Shown here in pieces: positions 26,354-34,235 of a stretch of 64,000 nt of DNA (the first letter of the stretch is position 1; every line of letters starts with the position of its first letter). The stretch is from an uncultured Erythrobacter sp. (GTDB lineage Bacteria > Pseudomonadota > Alphaproteobacteria > Sphingomonadales > Sphingomonadaceae): assembly GCA_947488325.1 (NCBI GenBank), contig CANKYZ010000001.1:434001-498000 (forward strand), read 5' to 3'. Under the pieces are notes generated by a model. It was given only the letters and a program-made list of their open reading frames with translations, ran no database searches and was not told the origin of the DNA. The position numbers and the translations under genes are program-made.

Positions 26354-27474
26354 AAATAGATTATCTCACCGGAAGCCGGGCCGACTTTGGTCTGATGCTA
26401 CCTTGTTTGAGTGCTTTGAACGTAGCGTCAGATTTTTCCTGCCGGATCGTCGCCACAGCTCAGCATCTCGCACCCGGATATGGCAATACGATCACCGATA
26501 TTGAACGCACTGGCCTGACCATAGCCGCGCGGATCGAAGTGCCTCTCACCGGTGCGGACGGCGGCGAAATGGCGCTGGCTATGGCAGAGGAACTGGATTC
26601 GCTCACGCGTTTTTGGACCAATGACCGCCCTGATGCTGTTATGGTTTTGGGGGATCGCGGGGAAATGCTCGCAGGAACACTCGCCGCAATGCATCTAGCG
26701 ATCCCTGTCATCCATGTTGGCGGTGGAGAGCGCTCGGGCACTTTGGATGAGAGTTTCCGCCATGCCATCACAAAACTTGCGCATGTGCATTTGTGTTCCA
26801 CTGATCTGGCAGCGGACCGAATTGAGCGTATGGGGGAACGCCCTGATCTGGTGAAGGTAATCGGAGCGCCGGGCCTTGTGGGCATTCAAGAGCTTGCCGC
26901 TGGCAAGTTCGATTTCGCTAAAAGATGTAATTTTGCTGGCAATAGACAGGTCGCAGTTGTGATCTTTCACCCCGTTGTGCAAGAGGCAGACCACGCGGTA
27001 GATCAGGCAAAGTCCGTGATCGAAAGCGTGCGAAACGCTGGTTTCAGCCAGCTGGTGCTGCGCCCAAATTCCGATGCAGGTGGCAAGAATATCGACCGGA
27101 TGCTGGACCAGCATAACGGCGATGCAAGCATCTGCGTGGTCGACCATCTGGCCCGGCCCGATTATCTCGCAGCGATCAGGTCGGCTGATTTGTTGGTTGG
27201 CAATTCGTCATCTGGCATTATCGAATCCGCCAGCCTCGGCACACCTTGCTTGAATATTGGCACGCGGCAGGCTGGACGTGAACGCAATGCTAACACTGTG
27301 GATTGTGCATCGACCGATTCAGCAGCGCTTTCACAGGGGATCGCACGCGCGCTTTCCCTCGAACTGGCTGATGCAAATATCTATGGCGACGGCGCAGCGG
27401 ATCGGCGTCTGGTCGACGCCTTGCGGACTATCGACTTCGGCGCACATTTGCTTGCCAAAATGAATACCTATTAA
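26350..27474 (+). CDS. neuC: UDP-N-acetylglucosamine 2-epimerase (hydrolysing), NeuC/LegG-like
   Basis: A GT-B-like epimerase that hydrolyses UDP from the sugar while inverting C2. Diagnostic segments are KIDYLTGSRADFGLML, VMVLGDRGEMLAGTLAA, VIHVGGGERSGTLDESFRHA, ITKLAHVHLCSTDLAADRI, and VGNSSSGIIESASLGTPCLN. In the legionaminic route it would convert UDP-diNAc-bacillosamine to 2,4-diacetamido-trideoxy-mannose for the NeuB homologue. The ATG overlaps the acetyltransferase stop (ATGA). It is the last gene of the operon and ends 10 bases from the converging polymerase gene, leaving no room for a separate terminator. Confidence 0.93.
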   Translation: MKIDYLTGSRADFGLMLPCLSALNVASDFSCRIVATAQHLAPGYGNTITDIERTGLTIAARIEVPLTGADGGEMALAMAEELDSLTRFWTNDRPDAVMVLGDRGEMLAGTLAAMHLAIPVIHVGGGERSGTLDESFRHAITKLAHVHLCSTDLAADRIERMGERPDLVKVIGAPGLVGIQELAAGKFDFAKRCNFAGNRQVAVVIFHPVVQEADHAVDQAKSVIESVRNAGFSQLVLRPNSDAGGKNIDRMLDQHNGDASICVVDHLARPDYLAAIRSADLLVGNSSSGIIESASLGTPCLNIGTRQAGRERNANTVDCASTDSAALSQGIARALSLELADANIYGDGAADRRLVDALRTIDFGAHLLAKMNTY

Positions 27475-27484
27475 AGGCCGTCAT

Positions 27485-28591
27485 CTATCGGCTTTGCAAT
27501 GACCCCATCACAACGTTTTGGTCCAACGCATAATCTTGCTGCCCCATAATTGAGCCGCGCGAATAGGCGTATCCTAATGTGAATATGATTGTTCCGAACG
27601 CGCGAATATCCGTGATGATCGCCTCCATCATCCCCAGAGCCATGAAGATCGCAAAGCAGGCGAGGAATAGGTAGTTGCGCTGTCGCCAGCCCTGAACCGC
27701 AAACACCGTTAGGAACGCTGCAAAAATGCCGAACGGGATAAATCCATAAGCCACCCATATTTGCAACAACATGTTATGCGCGTGCTGAATCTCCAATCGT
27801 TGATAGACCGGATAAATGTTGAGATAATCGGCAAAGGCGGCCTCACCAAAATTGAACGCATAGGCGCCGCGAGTCTGAGCATAATGCAGACTGGCTTCGA
27901 TGATTTGTAATCGCAAGCGGTCCGAGAAATTGTCCATACTGAACCCACGATAGAACAGGATTGCAACTGCCAGTGCCACGACAACCACCATCAACAACCG
28001 CTGTTGGCGTATGTTTTGGAAAGACAGGGCGGTCGCAAGAAGGGTCAACGCCATCAGTGCGCGGGATGCAGCAAAGAACGCAAAGGCAAACAGAAGTGCG
28101 AAGCACAGCATCCGCATCCCGCCGCGCATACGCAGGACTACAATTGGCAGGAATATGGCGAGCATTGATGCGGAGTGATTATTATCTGGCGGATAGATCA
28201 GTGCGTCTTGGCTCAACTCAGCGTCGGTGAAATATAGGAATGCATAGAAAAGGCTCATCACAGCCATGAACAAGGGGAGCACGCGCGTAAGCCCGCCCTT
28301 TTCGATCCCCAATGATAGGCCGATGATTAGGCTGACGGTCGCAAATAGGAACTTGAGCGCATCGATATTCTGACCTGAAACCCCGTGGTTGAAACTCGGC
28401 CCAAGGACGGCGAGACCAGCAAAAACCACGAAGATCGAGATCAATAGGCCGGACCCATCGGGCAGCTGAGGCGCGACGCGGATTCCTCTAAGTGATAGAG
28501 TGACAGCAACGAGCGCCAGCATCGCCCCTGCGTATAGTGCCGGCATCAGGAAACTGGCGAAAATCGCAGCGAGGGGTAGGAGCGCCGTCAC
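27485..28591 (-). CDS. O-antigen polymerase/ligase-like membrane protein (Wzy/WaaL family), copy 2
   Basis: A 368-residue protein with about 10 hydrophobic segments. A large periplasmic loop lies before the motif LEIQHAHNMLLQIWVAYGF, the histidine-containing signature of the Wzy_C/O-antigen ligase family. A polar stretch (GFSMDNFSDRLRLQIIEASL) also fits the periplasmic loop. It either polymerises the repeat unit or transfers it to an acceptor. It directly follows a related gene (stop and start adjacent at 28591/28592), so the operon carries two such proteins. Which is polymerase and which is ligase cannot be told by eye. Confidence 0.85.
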   Translation of the reverse strand: MTALLPLAAIFASFLMPALYAGAMLALVAVTLSLRGIRVAPQLPDGSGLLISIFVVFAGLAVLGPSFNHGVSGQNIDALKFLFATVSLIIGLSLGIEKGGLTRVLPLFMAVMSLFYAFLYFTDAELSQDALIYPPDNNHSASMLAIFLPIVVLRMRGGMRMLCFALLFAFAFFAASRALMALTLLATALSFQNIRQQRLLMVVVVALAVAILFYRGFSMDNFSDRLRLQIIEASLHYAQTRGAYAFNFGEAAFADYLNIYPVYQRLEIQHAHNMLLQIWVAYGFIPFGIFAAFLTVFAVQGWRQRNYLFLACFAIFMALGMMEAIITDIRAFGTIIFTLGYAYSRGSIMGQQDYALDQNVVMGSLQSR

Positions 28592-30025
28592 TTACCTTCC
28601 TGCCCGACCTCGATTGGTTTTGCGCTGCGAGGCCGAGCGCGGTGCCGCGACCATTCCGAGGAACAGCACGAATGCCGCTGTCCCGGCTGGTGTACGCAAT
28701 GGATAGTCAAAGAGGCTTGCGGCGATAAGGATTGTCAGTGCTGCCAATGCAGCAAAGCGGATACGCCCTTCATCGCCGCGCGGAGACAGGATTTGTCGCT
28801 TGTTCTGCCAGGCTTTCCGCAAAGTCCAGACTGCTAGTGAGAGCATGATGACAGGAGCGATGATACCACCCTCCACCATAACTTCGAGCCAGTCATTGTG
28901 CGCGTGATTGATATAAGATGGCTGGATCATCTCGCGCCGCTCGTAAATCTCATAAACATCAGGGAAGGAGCCCAAACCCCACCCGAATGGCAGCGAATGG
29001 GCAATCATGGCGAACACTTCAGGCAAGATCTGAAAACGTAGATCGCCAAAACCGTCCTTATCGGCGAGCCGTTCGAACGCCGCACCTCCGCCGAGCAGGA
29101 ACAGCGCTGCGACGATCAACAAAAACACAACTGGCATCGCCAAAATCGTAAATTTGAGTTTGCGCAAGTTGCGCGTCTTCCCGCGCGCGACCAGCCTTGC
29201 ATAGGTAAATAGCGGCGCGACAATGGCGAAGGCACCGATTGCTAGAACAGAGCCGGCACGCGACCCGGTCATCACTGCTAGCGCAACGAGACCGAGCGCA
29301 ACAAATCGACCAACCCAGAAAAACTGCGGACCTCGCTCTTCTCCAAACCGCTCTCCGATTGCAAGGATGAACGGAATTGTCGCCGCGAGCATTACTGCCT
29401 GATGATTGCGATTGGCGAATAGGCCGACGGGAGAGGCTTCGTTCGTGCTGCGATAGAAATACAACGCCGATGTCCCTGGCGCGATGGACTGTAGCACCGC
29501 AACAGCGGATGAAAGCAGCATGAAGGCACAGATAAGCATCACCGCATGAAGCCGCGTTTCCTCATCGGCGGCGGCAAACAGCGACAACACCGCCAGCGGG
29601 ACGATAAAGGCCCCCAATGAATTGAGGGTCGCCATTGGAGTCACCGAAATTGGCTGCCAATTTAAGGCTAGCTGCGCAGCCTCATGTCCGGCGATCAGTG
29701 GTTCGCGGCCAGGCAGACTTGTCCAAATACCAGGAGGCAAGGGGATAAGCTGCACCACAGCCAGAGCTGCCAAAGCAACAAAGGCGCCGATTGGAAAAGC
29801 GAAACCTGTTCGCCGGACGCCTTGTAATTGTATCATGCCATAGGCGAACGCTAGCGCGGCCAAGGGGCGGAGGATGACAAGCGAGACAACATCAGCGCGA
29901 CCGCTCCCGCCCAAAAGCAAGGCAAAGGCCAGAAATCCGAGGAATACGGCTTTCGAAACGAACGGCGAGCTCAAGCGCGCCTGGATCGTTTGCTTAGAGT
30001 TCCGGTTTGATTGTGATCGAATCAA
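28592..30025 (-). CDS. O-antigen ligase family protein (Wzy_C domain), copy 1
   Basis: A 477-residue membrane protein with about 11-12 hydrophobic segments and the Wzy_C core: FANRNHQAVMLAATIPFILA, VMTGSRAGSVLAIGAF, and the periplasmic-loop motif YINHAHNDWLEVMVEGGII, in which His, Asn and Glu residues are typical. GWGLGSFPDVYEIYERREM precedes it. This arrangement is characteristic of exopolysaccharide polymerases and ligases of sphingomonads. The start is doubtful: TTG 30025 overlaps the preceding gene by 32 bases; a later TTG before LSSPFVSKAV is possible. It is followed immediately by a second, shorter protein of the same kind. Confidence 0.88.
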   Translation of the reverse strand: MIRSQSNRNSKQTIQARLSSPFVSKAVFLGFLAFALLLGGSGRADVVSLVILRPLAALAFAYGMIQLQGVRRTGFAFPIGAFVALAALAVVQLIPLPPGIWTSLPGREPLIAGHEAAQLALNWQPISVTPMATLNSLGAFIVPLAVLSLFAAADEETRLHAVMLICAFMLLSSAVAVLQSIAPGTSALYFYRSTNEASPVGLFANRNHQAVMLAATIPFILAIGERFGEERGPQFFWVGRFVALGLVALAVMTGSRAGSVLAIGAFAIVAPLFTYARLVARGKTRNLRKLKFTILAMPVVFLLIVAALFLLGGGAAFERLADKDGFGDLRFQILPEVFAMIAHSLPFGWGLGSFPDVYEIYERREMIQPSYINHAHNDWLEVMVEGGIIAPVIMLSLAVWTLRKAWQNKRQILSPRGDEGRIRFAALAALTILIAASLFDYPLRTPAGTAAFVLFLGMVAAPRSASQRKTNRGRAGR

Positions 30026-31172
30026 TGAAAATATCCCCGGCGCGCGATTGAGTTTCGGTTAAGTAGATCGTCAGCCATTGGAAGCGGCAGTCATCGGTGA
30101 CGGCGATTGTTTGGCTTCCAGGGGTGACATTGGCGTTTTTCGCACAAGACAGGCGGGCTTCGACGGGTACTGCGCGCCGCATTGTTACGCCTTCTTCGGC
30201 TGTGACATCAATTGAAGCTGCGTAGTTTCCGCGTTCGAGCGCGATGAGGCGATAGGCGAGAATGCCGGTCGCGCCGCTCGAAAGGCTAAGCAATCCGCCC
30301 CCACCATTGATAGATTGAAGGAATGCATCTGCACTATCGGGCACAATCCAAGAGCCTGGTAATTGAGGCTCGATCGTAAAGCTGTTTTCAACCAGTGCTG
30401 TTGAACGTGATAGCGGCTCTGATGATGCGAAGCGGGCGATCTCTATAGCATTGTCGAATTGACCTTGCGCTGCGAGTGCCTGTGCGAATTGCGCGCTAAT
30501 ATCAGTGGGGATCGTGTCGGTGTCGGCAAGCATACGATGAAGCTGCATGAAGCTTTGATAACTCTCAGGTGTTTGCAGCACGTAGAAATACAGCAGACTT
30601 TCCCAAGAAGGTTTCTCCAAGAGTTGCTCTGCAACCTCGTCTAGCACACCGGGAAGGGCGAGCGCGGCAGCAAGGTTGCGCCCGGCTGGGTCGCGGTACG
30701 TGCTACGTCTGCGTAAAACGGCGTCATAGTGATCCATTGCAACGCCAATTTCCCCGCGATTGGCTGCAAACTCGATCAGATAAATCTGTGTCAGCGTATC
30801 GCGGCGGCTCTGTGCATTCCCCGCTTCTAACAGGGTCTGCGTGGTTGCAGATTGCGGATCGGAAAGTGCCAGAATTCGTAAAGCTCGCGGGTTGAGCGGC
30901 TGACCAGCGAGCGAACGCCGAGCCATTGCCTCTGCGCGTGCCAGTTCATTTCTGCCAGCTGCGGGGTTTTCCGTTCGGGCGTTTGAACCTGCTGCAAAAT
31001 CAACCTCAGCAGCCCTGACCAATGCTATCGAATTTATCGGCATCAACTCCAGTGCAATGCCAGGGTCGCGCCGCTGCGTAACCGACGATGCAGATGCTAA
31101 GAACAGCACAATGGCCAGTACCACGCCAGCGGTGCCAATCGCTTTGGACCTGAGGGGTGTCGATTGTTCCAT
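29994..31172 (-). CDS. Membrane-anchored protein of unknown function in polysaccharide operon
   Basis: A 392-residue protein not assigned to a named family. One N-terminal transmembrane helix (AIGTAGVVLAIVLFLASA) suggests anchoring with the bulk in the periplasm. Residues 45-240 look like helical repeats of TPR character (ARRSLAGQPLNPRALRILAL, FAANRGEIGVAMDHYDAVLR). Residues 260-392 appear to be a beta-sandwich, ending WLTIYLTETQSRAG and IDSITIKPEL, reminiscent of carbohydrate-binding modules. Its place between the autokinase and the polymerase genes suggests a role in chain assembly or export. The gene starts six bases after the autokinase stop. Confidence 0.8.
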   Translation of the reverse strand: MEQSTPLRSKAIGTAGVVLAIVLFLASASSVTQRRDPGIALELMPINSIALVRAAEVDFAAGSNARTENPAAGRNELARAEAMARRSLAGQPLNPRALRILALSDPQSATTQTLLEAGNAQSRRDTLTQIYLIEFAANRGEIGVAMDHYDAVLRRRSTYRDPAGRNLAAALALPGVLDEVAEQLLEKPSWESLLYFYVLQTPESYQSFMQLHRMLADTDTIPTDISAQFAQALAAQGQFDNAIEIARFASSEPLSRSTALVENSFTIEPQLPGSWIVPDSADAFLQSINGGGGLLSLSSGATGILAYRLIALERGNYAASIDVTAEEGVTMRRAVPVEARLSCAKNANVTPGSQTIAVTDDCRFQWLTIYLTETQSRAGDIFIDSITIKPEL

Positions 31173-31178
31173 GAGTTA

Positions 31179-33422
31179 TCAGGCCTTACTGCCTGAACCA
31201 TTGGCCGAATCATCGCCCGCCTCGCCACCAATCTCGGCATCGGTATCGCGGTTTGACCCATAACCATATTCATAGCCGTAGCCATAGCCATAGCCGTATC
31301 CGCCCCGGCCCGGCTGCTCATATTTAGTGACGAGTGCGCCGAACACGTTAGCATTGACGGTGCGCAGCCTGTCGATTGAAGCTTTGATCCCGCGCAGCTG
31401 CACGCCATTATACTCAATCGTATAGATCAACCCATCGACAGCGCTGCTGATCAACGGAACATCGGCGAGGCCGAGCATTGGCGGTGCATCGATGACCACC
31501 ACATCAAACCGCTGTTTAAGTTCTTGCACCAACTCACCAAATTTGCGCGATGCGAGCAATTCAGCGGCATTGGGTGGCGGCGGTCCGGCGGTAATCACGG
31601 ATAGGTTGGTTTGTTCTACATCCAACAACAAATCATCCAGATCGCTGCTGCCCGTCAGGTAATTGGTTAGACCTGCACCCGACGCAATATCGAGATAGAC
31701 ATTGACCGATGGCGACCGAACATCAGCGTCGACCAGGACAGTTTTGTGACCCACCCGCGCAAGGCTCATGGCGAGCGCCATGGCTGAACTGCTCTTACCT
31801 TCGCCCGGACGCGTGCTGGTTAAGATGAAGGAGCCGGGTAGCCCCTGATCGGTAAGCATGCTGAGATTGGTCTGCGCGGCAACATAGGCTTCGCTGATAG
31901 CAGATTTGCGATCATGGACCGCGTCGATGACTTCGTTATTATCTATCTTGGGAATTACTCCAAGCAGCGTCAGCCCTAGCTCGCGCACCGCAGTCGGATC
32001 GCGCAGTGAACGATCAATCTGTTCAAGGCCCAGAACGACGCCGGCGGCAAGCCCCACCCCGCCGATCAAAGCGGCGATTAGGTTGATGAGCAAGTTCGGG
32101 CTCGATGGAAAGCGCGGTTCCTCGGCCAGATCGACGATTGAGACATTATTGGTACCAACCCCGGCCACGCCGATCTCTTTAAAGCGTTGCAGCAGGCCGT
32201 CATAAAGCTGGCGGTTGGTGTCCACTTCGCGTTGATAGATATTGTACTGGATCGACGCCTGTTGTTCGCCCACCAGATTGCCACGCAACATATTGATGCG
32301 ATTGCGCAATTCGCGTTCACGATTGAGGGCCTGTGTGAAGTCAGACCTTGTGCCGCCCTGAATACGGCCTTGTTCGTCGGCGATCGAGCGCTCCAGTTCA
32401 GCCAATTGCGCCTGAAGCGCCTGAAGCGGCGGGTATTCAGGGCCAAAGCGTGCTTCGACACTCGACAAGTTGGCAGCGACCTCTGCGCGGTTTTGACGGA
32501 GTGCACCCAACGTTGCGTTGGCCACAGAGGCGGTATCGGCGGAGCTTCGCAGACGGCTTTCGGCACGAATTCGGTCGGCAGTGGCGGATGCTAGTTCGGT
32601 GTTCAGCGCTTCAATATCGGCGATAGTCAAGGTGCGGCTCGTGCGTGTTCGACCATCGGCAGATTCGCTCTGCGAAAGTGTCACAATCCCGGAATTGGCG
32701 GCATAATTCACCAATTCGCGCTCAGACTCTTCCAGTCTTTCTCGTAAGGTCAGCAATTGTTCGCTTAGAAAATCTCGTGCTTCAATCGAGGACGCAAAGC
32801 GTCGATCAAGGTTCGACTGCATATATTCTTCGGCCCATGCATTGGTCACATTGCGCGAAAGAACCGGGTCAGGAGATGTAAAGCGCAGATCAACAAGCGA
32901 CGATCCGCGGATCGGTGAGATTCCGACGTGGTTTAAGAAAAGATCCACGGCTTCACGATTGCGTTCTTCGACTTGGTCACGTGAAAACGTGGCTCCTGGG
33001 CCATCATCCATCATCAGCCCTTCTTCGAGTTCGTGGCCGAACGTGTCGAAGAAATCGTCATTTTGGGTAAGGTTCAGCCGCCGAACAACCCGCTGCGCGA
33101 GCGAACGCGCTTCGAGAAGGGCGTATTGTGTCTGGTAAAATTCGAGATCCTGATCGGTCTCTTGCGGGGTCACGGCCTCCACGTCAGTCACATTGTCTTG
33201 CGAACGGCTGATCTCAATCCGCGCTTCAGCGGTGTATGCAGGAGTTTGAAGCAGCGTGAAGATCACACCCAACGCAATCGCGGTTCCAACAATTGCTACG
33301 ACAAGCCAGCGACGTCGAAAGAATATCTCCCAATACCGAACCAGAATGGGTTCGGGATTGTCGATGCTCGCTGCGACGACATGTTTAGCCTCTGATGTGA
33401 GGAGAGGGGCAGGGGAGTTCAT
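31179..33422 (-). CDS. Polysaccharide copolymerase with tyrosine autokinase domain (Wzc/GumC type)
   Basis: An inner-membrane protein controlling chain length and export. Residues 30-55 hold the first transmembrane segment (WLVVAIVGTAIALGVIFTLL), a Wzz domain and a long periplasmic coiled coil follow, and a second segment (LLINLIAALIGGVGLAAGVV) precedes the cytoplasmic BY-kinase. Kinase motifs are Walker A STRPGEGKSSSAMALA, Walker A' KTVLVDADVRSP and Walker B VVIDAPPMLGLADV. The C-terminus has seven tyrosines alternating mostly with glycine, the expected autophosphorylation cluster. ATG 33422 is chosen; TTG 33428 is also in frame. It follows the Wza-type gene by about 14 bases. Confidence 0.95.
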   Translation of the reverse strand: MNSPAPLLTSEAKHVVAASIDNPEPILVRYWEIFFRRRWLVVAIVGTAIALGVIFTLLQTPAYTAEARIEISRSQDNVTDVEAVTPQETDQDLEFYQTQYALLEARSLAQRVVRRLNLTQNDDFFDTFGHELEEGLMMDDGPGATFSRDQVEERNREAVDLFLNHVGISPIRGSSLVDLRFTSPDPVLSRNVTNAWAEEYMQSNLDRRFASSIEARDFLSEQLLTLRERLEESERELVNYAANSGIVTLSQSESADGRTRTSRTLTIADIEALNTELASATADRIRAESRLRSSADTASVANATLGALRQNRAEVAANLSSVEARFGPEYPPLQALQAQLAELERSIADEQGRIQGGTRSDFTQALNRERELRNRINMLRGNLVGEQQASIQYNIYQREVDTNRQLYDGLLQRFKEIGVAGVGTNNVSIVDLAEEPRFPSSPNLLINLIAALIGGVGLAAGVVLGLEQIDRSLRDPTAVRELGLTLLGVIPKIDNNEVIDAVHDRKSAISEAYVAAQTNLSMLTDQGLPGSFILTSTRPGEGKSSSAMALAMSLARVGHKTVLVDADVRSPSVNVYLDIASGAGLTNYLTGSSDLDDLLLDVEQTNLSVITAGPPPPNAAELLASRKFGELVQELKQRFDVVVIDAPPMLGLADVPLISSAVDGLIYTIEYNGVQLRGIKASIDRLRTVNANVFGALVTKYEQPGRGGYGYGYGYGYEYGYGSNRDTDAEIGGEAGDDSANGSGSKA
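31260..31298 (-). repeat. Short tandem repeat coding the Tyr-Gly tail of the autokinase
   Basis: Thirteen codons alternate Tyr with Gly (one Glu), made of near-identical 6-base units (GGCTAT and GGCTAC on the coding strand). The repeat encodes seven of the tyrosines of the autokinase tail. Six-base units can expand or shrink without breaking the frame. Confidence 0.85.
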
Positions 33423-33435
33423 GGCCAAGACCTAG

Positions 33436-34137
33436 TCAGCGAGTAAAGAGGATCACGAGCGGTGATGCGAGGGCCGGAGCGATCGTGACGAGACGATCAA
33501 TAGCCCGGCGTCGAGGCGAATCGCCTAAGACAATGGTGTCGTTTGCAAAGATTTGAGGATCGTTCAAAGCGCCGCGGCGAACGGCTTGCAAATCGTAGAT
33601 TGCGGCATAGCGATCATCACCGACGTCGCGAAAGACCACGACCTGTTCGCGCAATGCGAACTCGGTTGGTCCCCCAGCCAGTGCGAGCGCGCGCAGCAGG
33701 GTCATCCGACCCGCTGCAGCATATATACCAGGGCTTTCGACTTCGCCTTCGATCGCGATCGTTTGGCTGACTGTATCGACCAGATTGACTGAAACTTGGG
33801 GGTTGCGGACATATCCAGCGCTTAAGCGGGAGGCGATCAACTGCTCGACCTCCGCTGGCGCTTGGCCCGCAACTTCGATTGATCCGATGAACGGGTAGGA
33901 CATCCGCCCACTGGCATCGATTTGAACTTCGCGCGTAAGCTCCTCAACGCCGAAAACATCGACCCTAAGCTTATCGAGCGGACCTAGGACGCCCGTGGTT
34001 TCGAGCGGCTGGGGCAATTCACTGCTTTCAAGCACAGAGACGAACTGCGTACTTTGAAGCGGAGCAGGGTCGGATGCGCAGGCACTAAGCAGCATCGAAC
34101 AGCAAGCAAGTGCGCCCAAAGTCGGCCAGAATTTCAC
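33436..34137 (-). CDS. Polysaccharide export lipoprotein (Wza/Poly_export, SLBB)
   Basis: An outer-membrane polysaccharide export protein. GTG 34137 gives 233 residues beginning with a lipoprotein signal (FWPTLGALACCSMLLSAC) and lipobox LSAC. The Poly_export domain (LGPLDKLRVDVFGVEELTRE, GRMSYPFIGSIEVAGQ, PAEVEQLIASRLSAGYVRNP) is followed by an SLBB domain (TIAIEGEVESPGIYAAAGRM, LLRALALAGG). The chosen start has GGAG eight bases upstream; an open frame to 34191 exists but would bury the signal peptide. It lacks the long C-terminal helix region of enteric Wza, as in short sphingomonad homologues. It lies 7 to 14 bases upstream of the autokinase gene. Confidence 0.92.
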   Translation of the reverse strand: MKFWPTLGALACCSMLLSACASDPAPLQSTQFVSVLESSELPQPLETTGVLGPLDKLRVDVFGVEELTREVQIDASGRMSYPFIGSIEVAGQAPAEVEQLIASRLSAGYVRNPQVSVNLVDTVSQTIAIEGEVESPGIYAAAGRMTLLRALALAGGPTEFALREQVVVFRDVGDDRYAAIYDLQAVRRGALNDPQIFANDTIVLGDSPRRRAIDRLVTIAPALASPLVILFTR

Positions 34138-34235
34138 GAAAGATTCTCCAATTTCACAGATACGAGGCGCGGGGTCATGCAGTTGTACCAATTCCTTGTT
34201 CGTCGCGGGATGTCCATTAGGAGCAACGCGCGATT

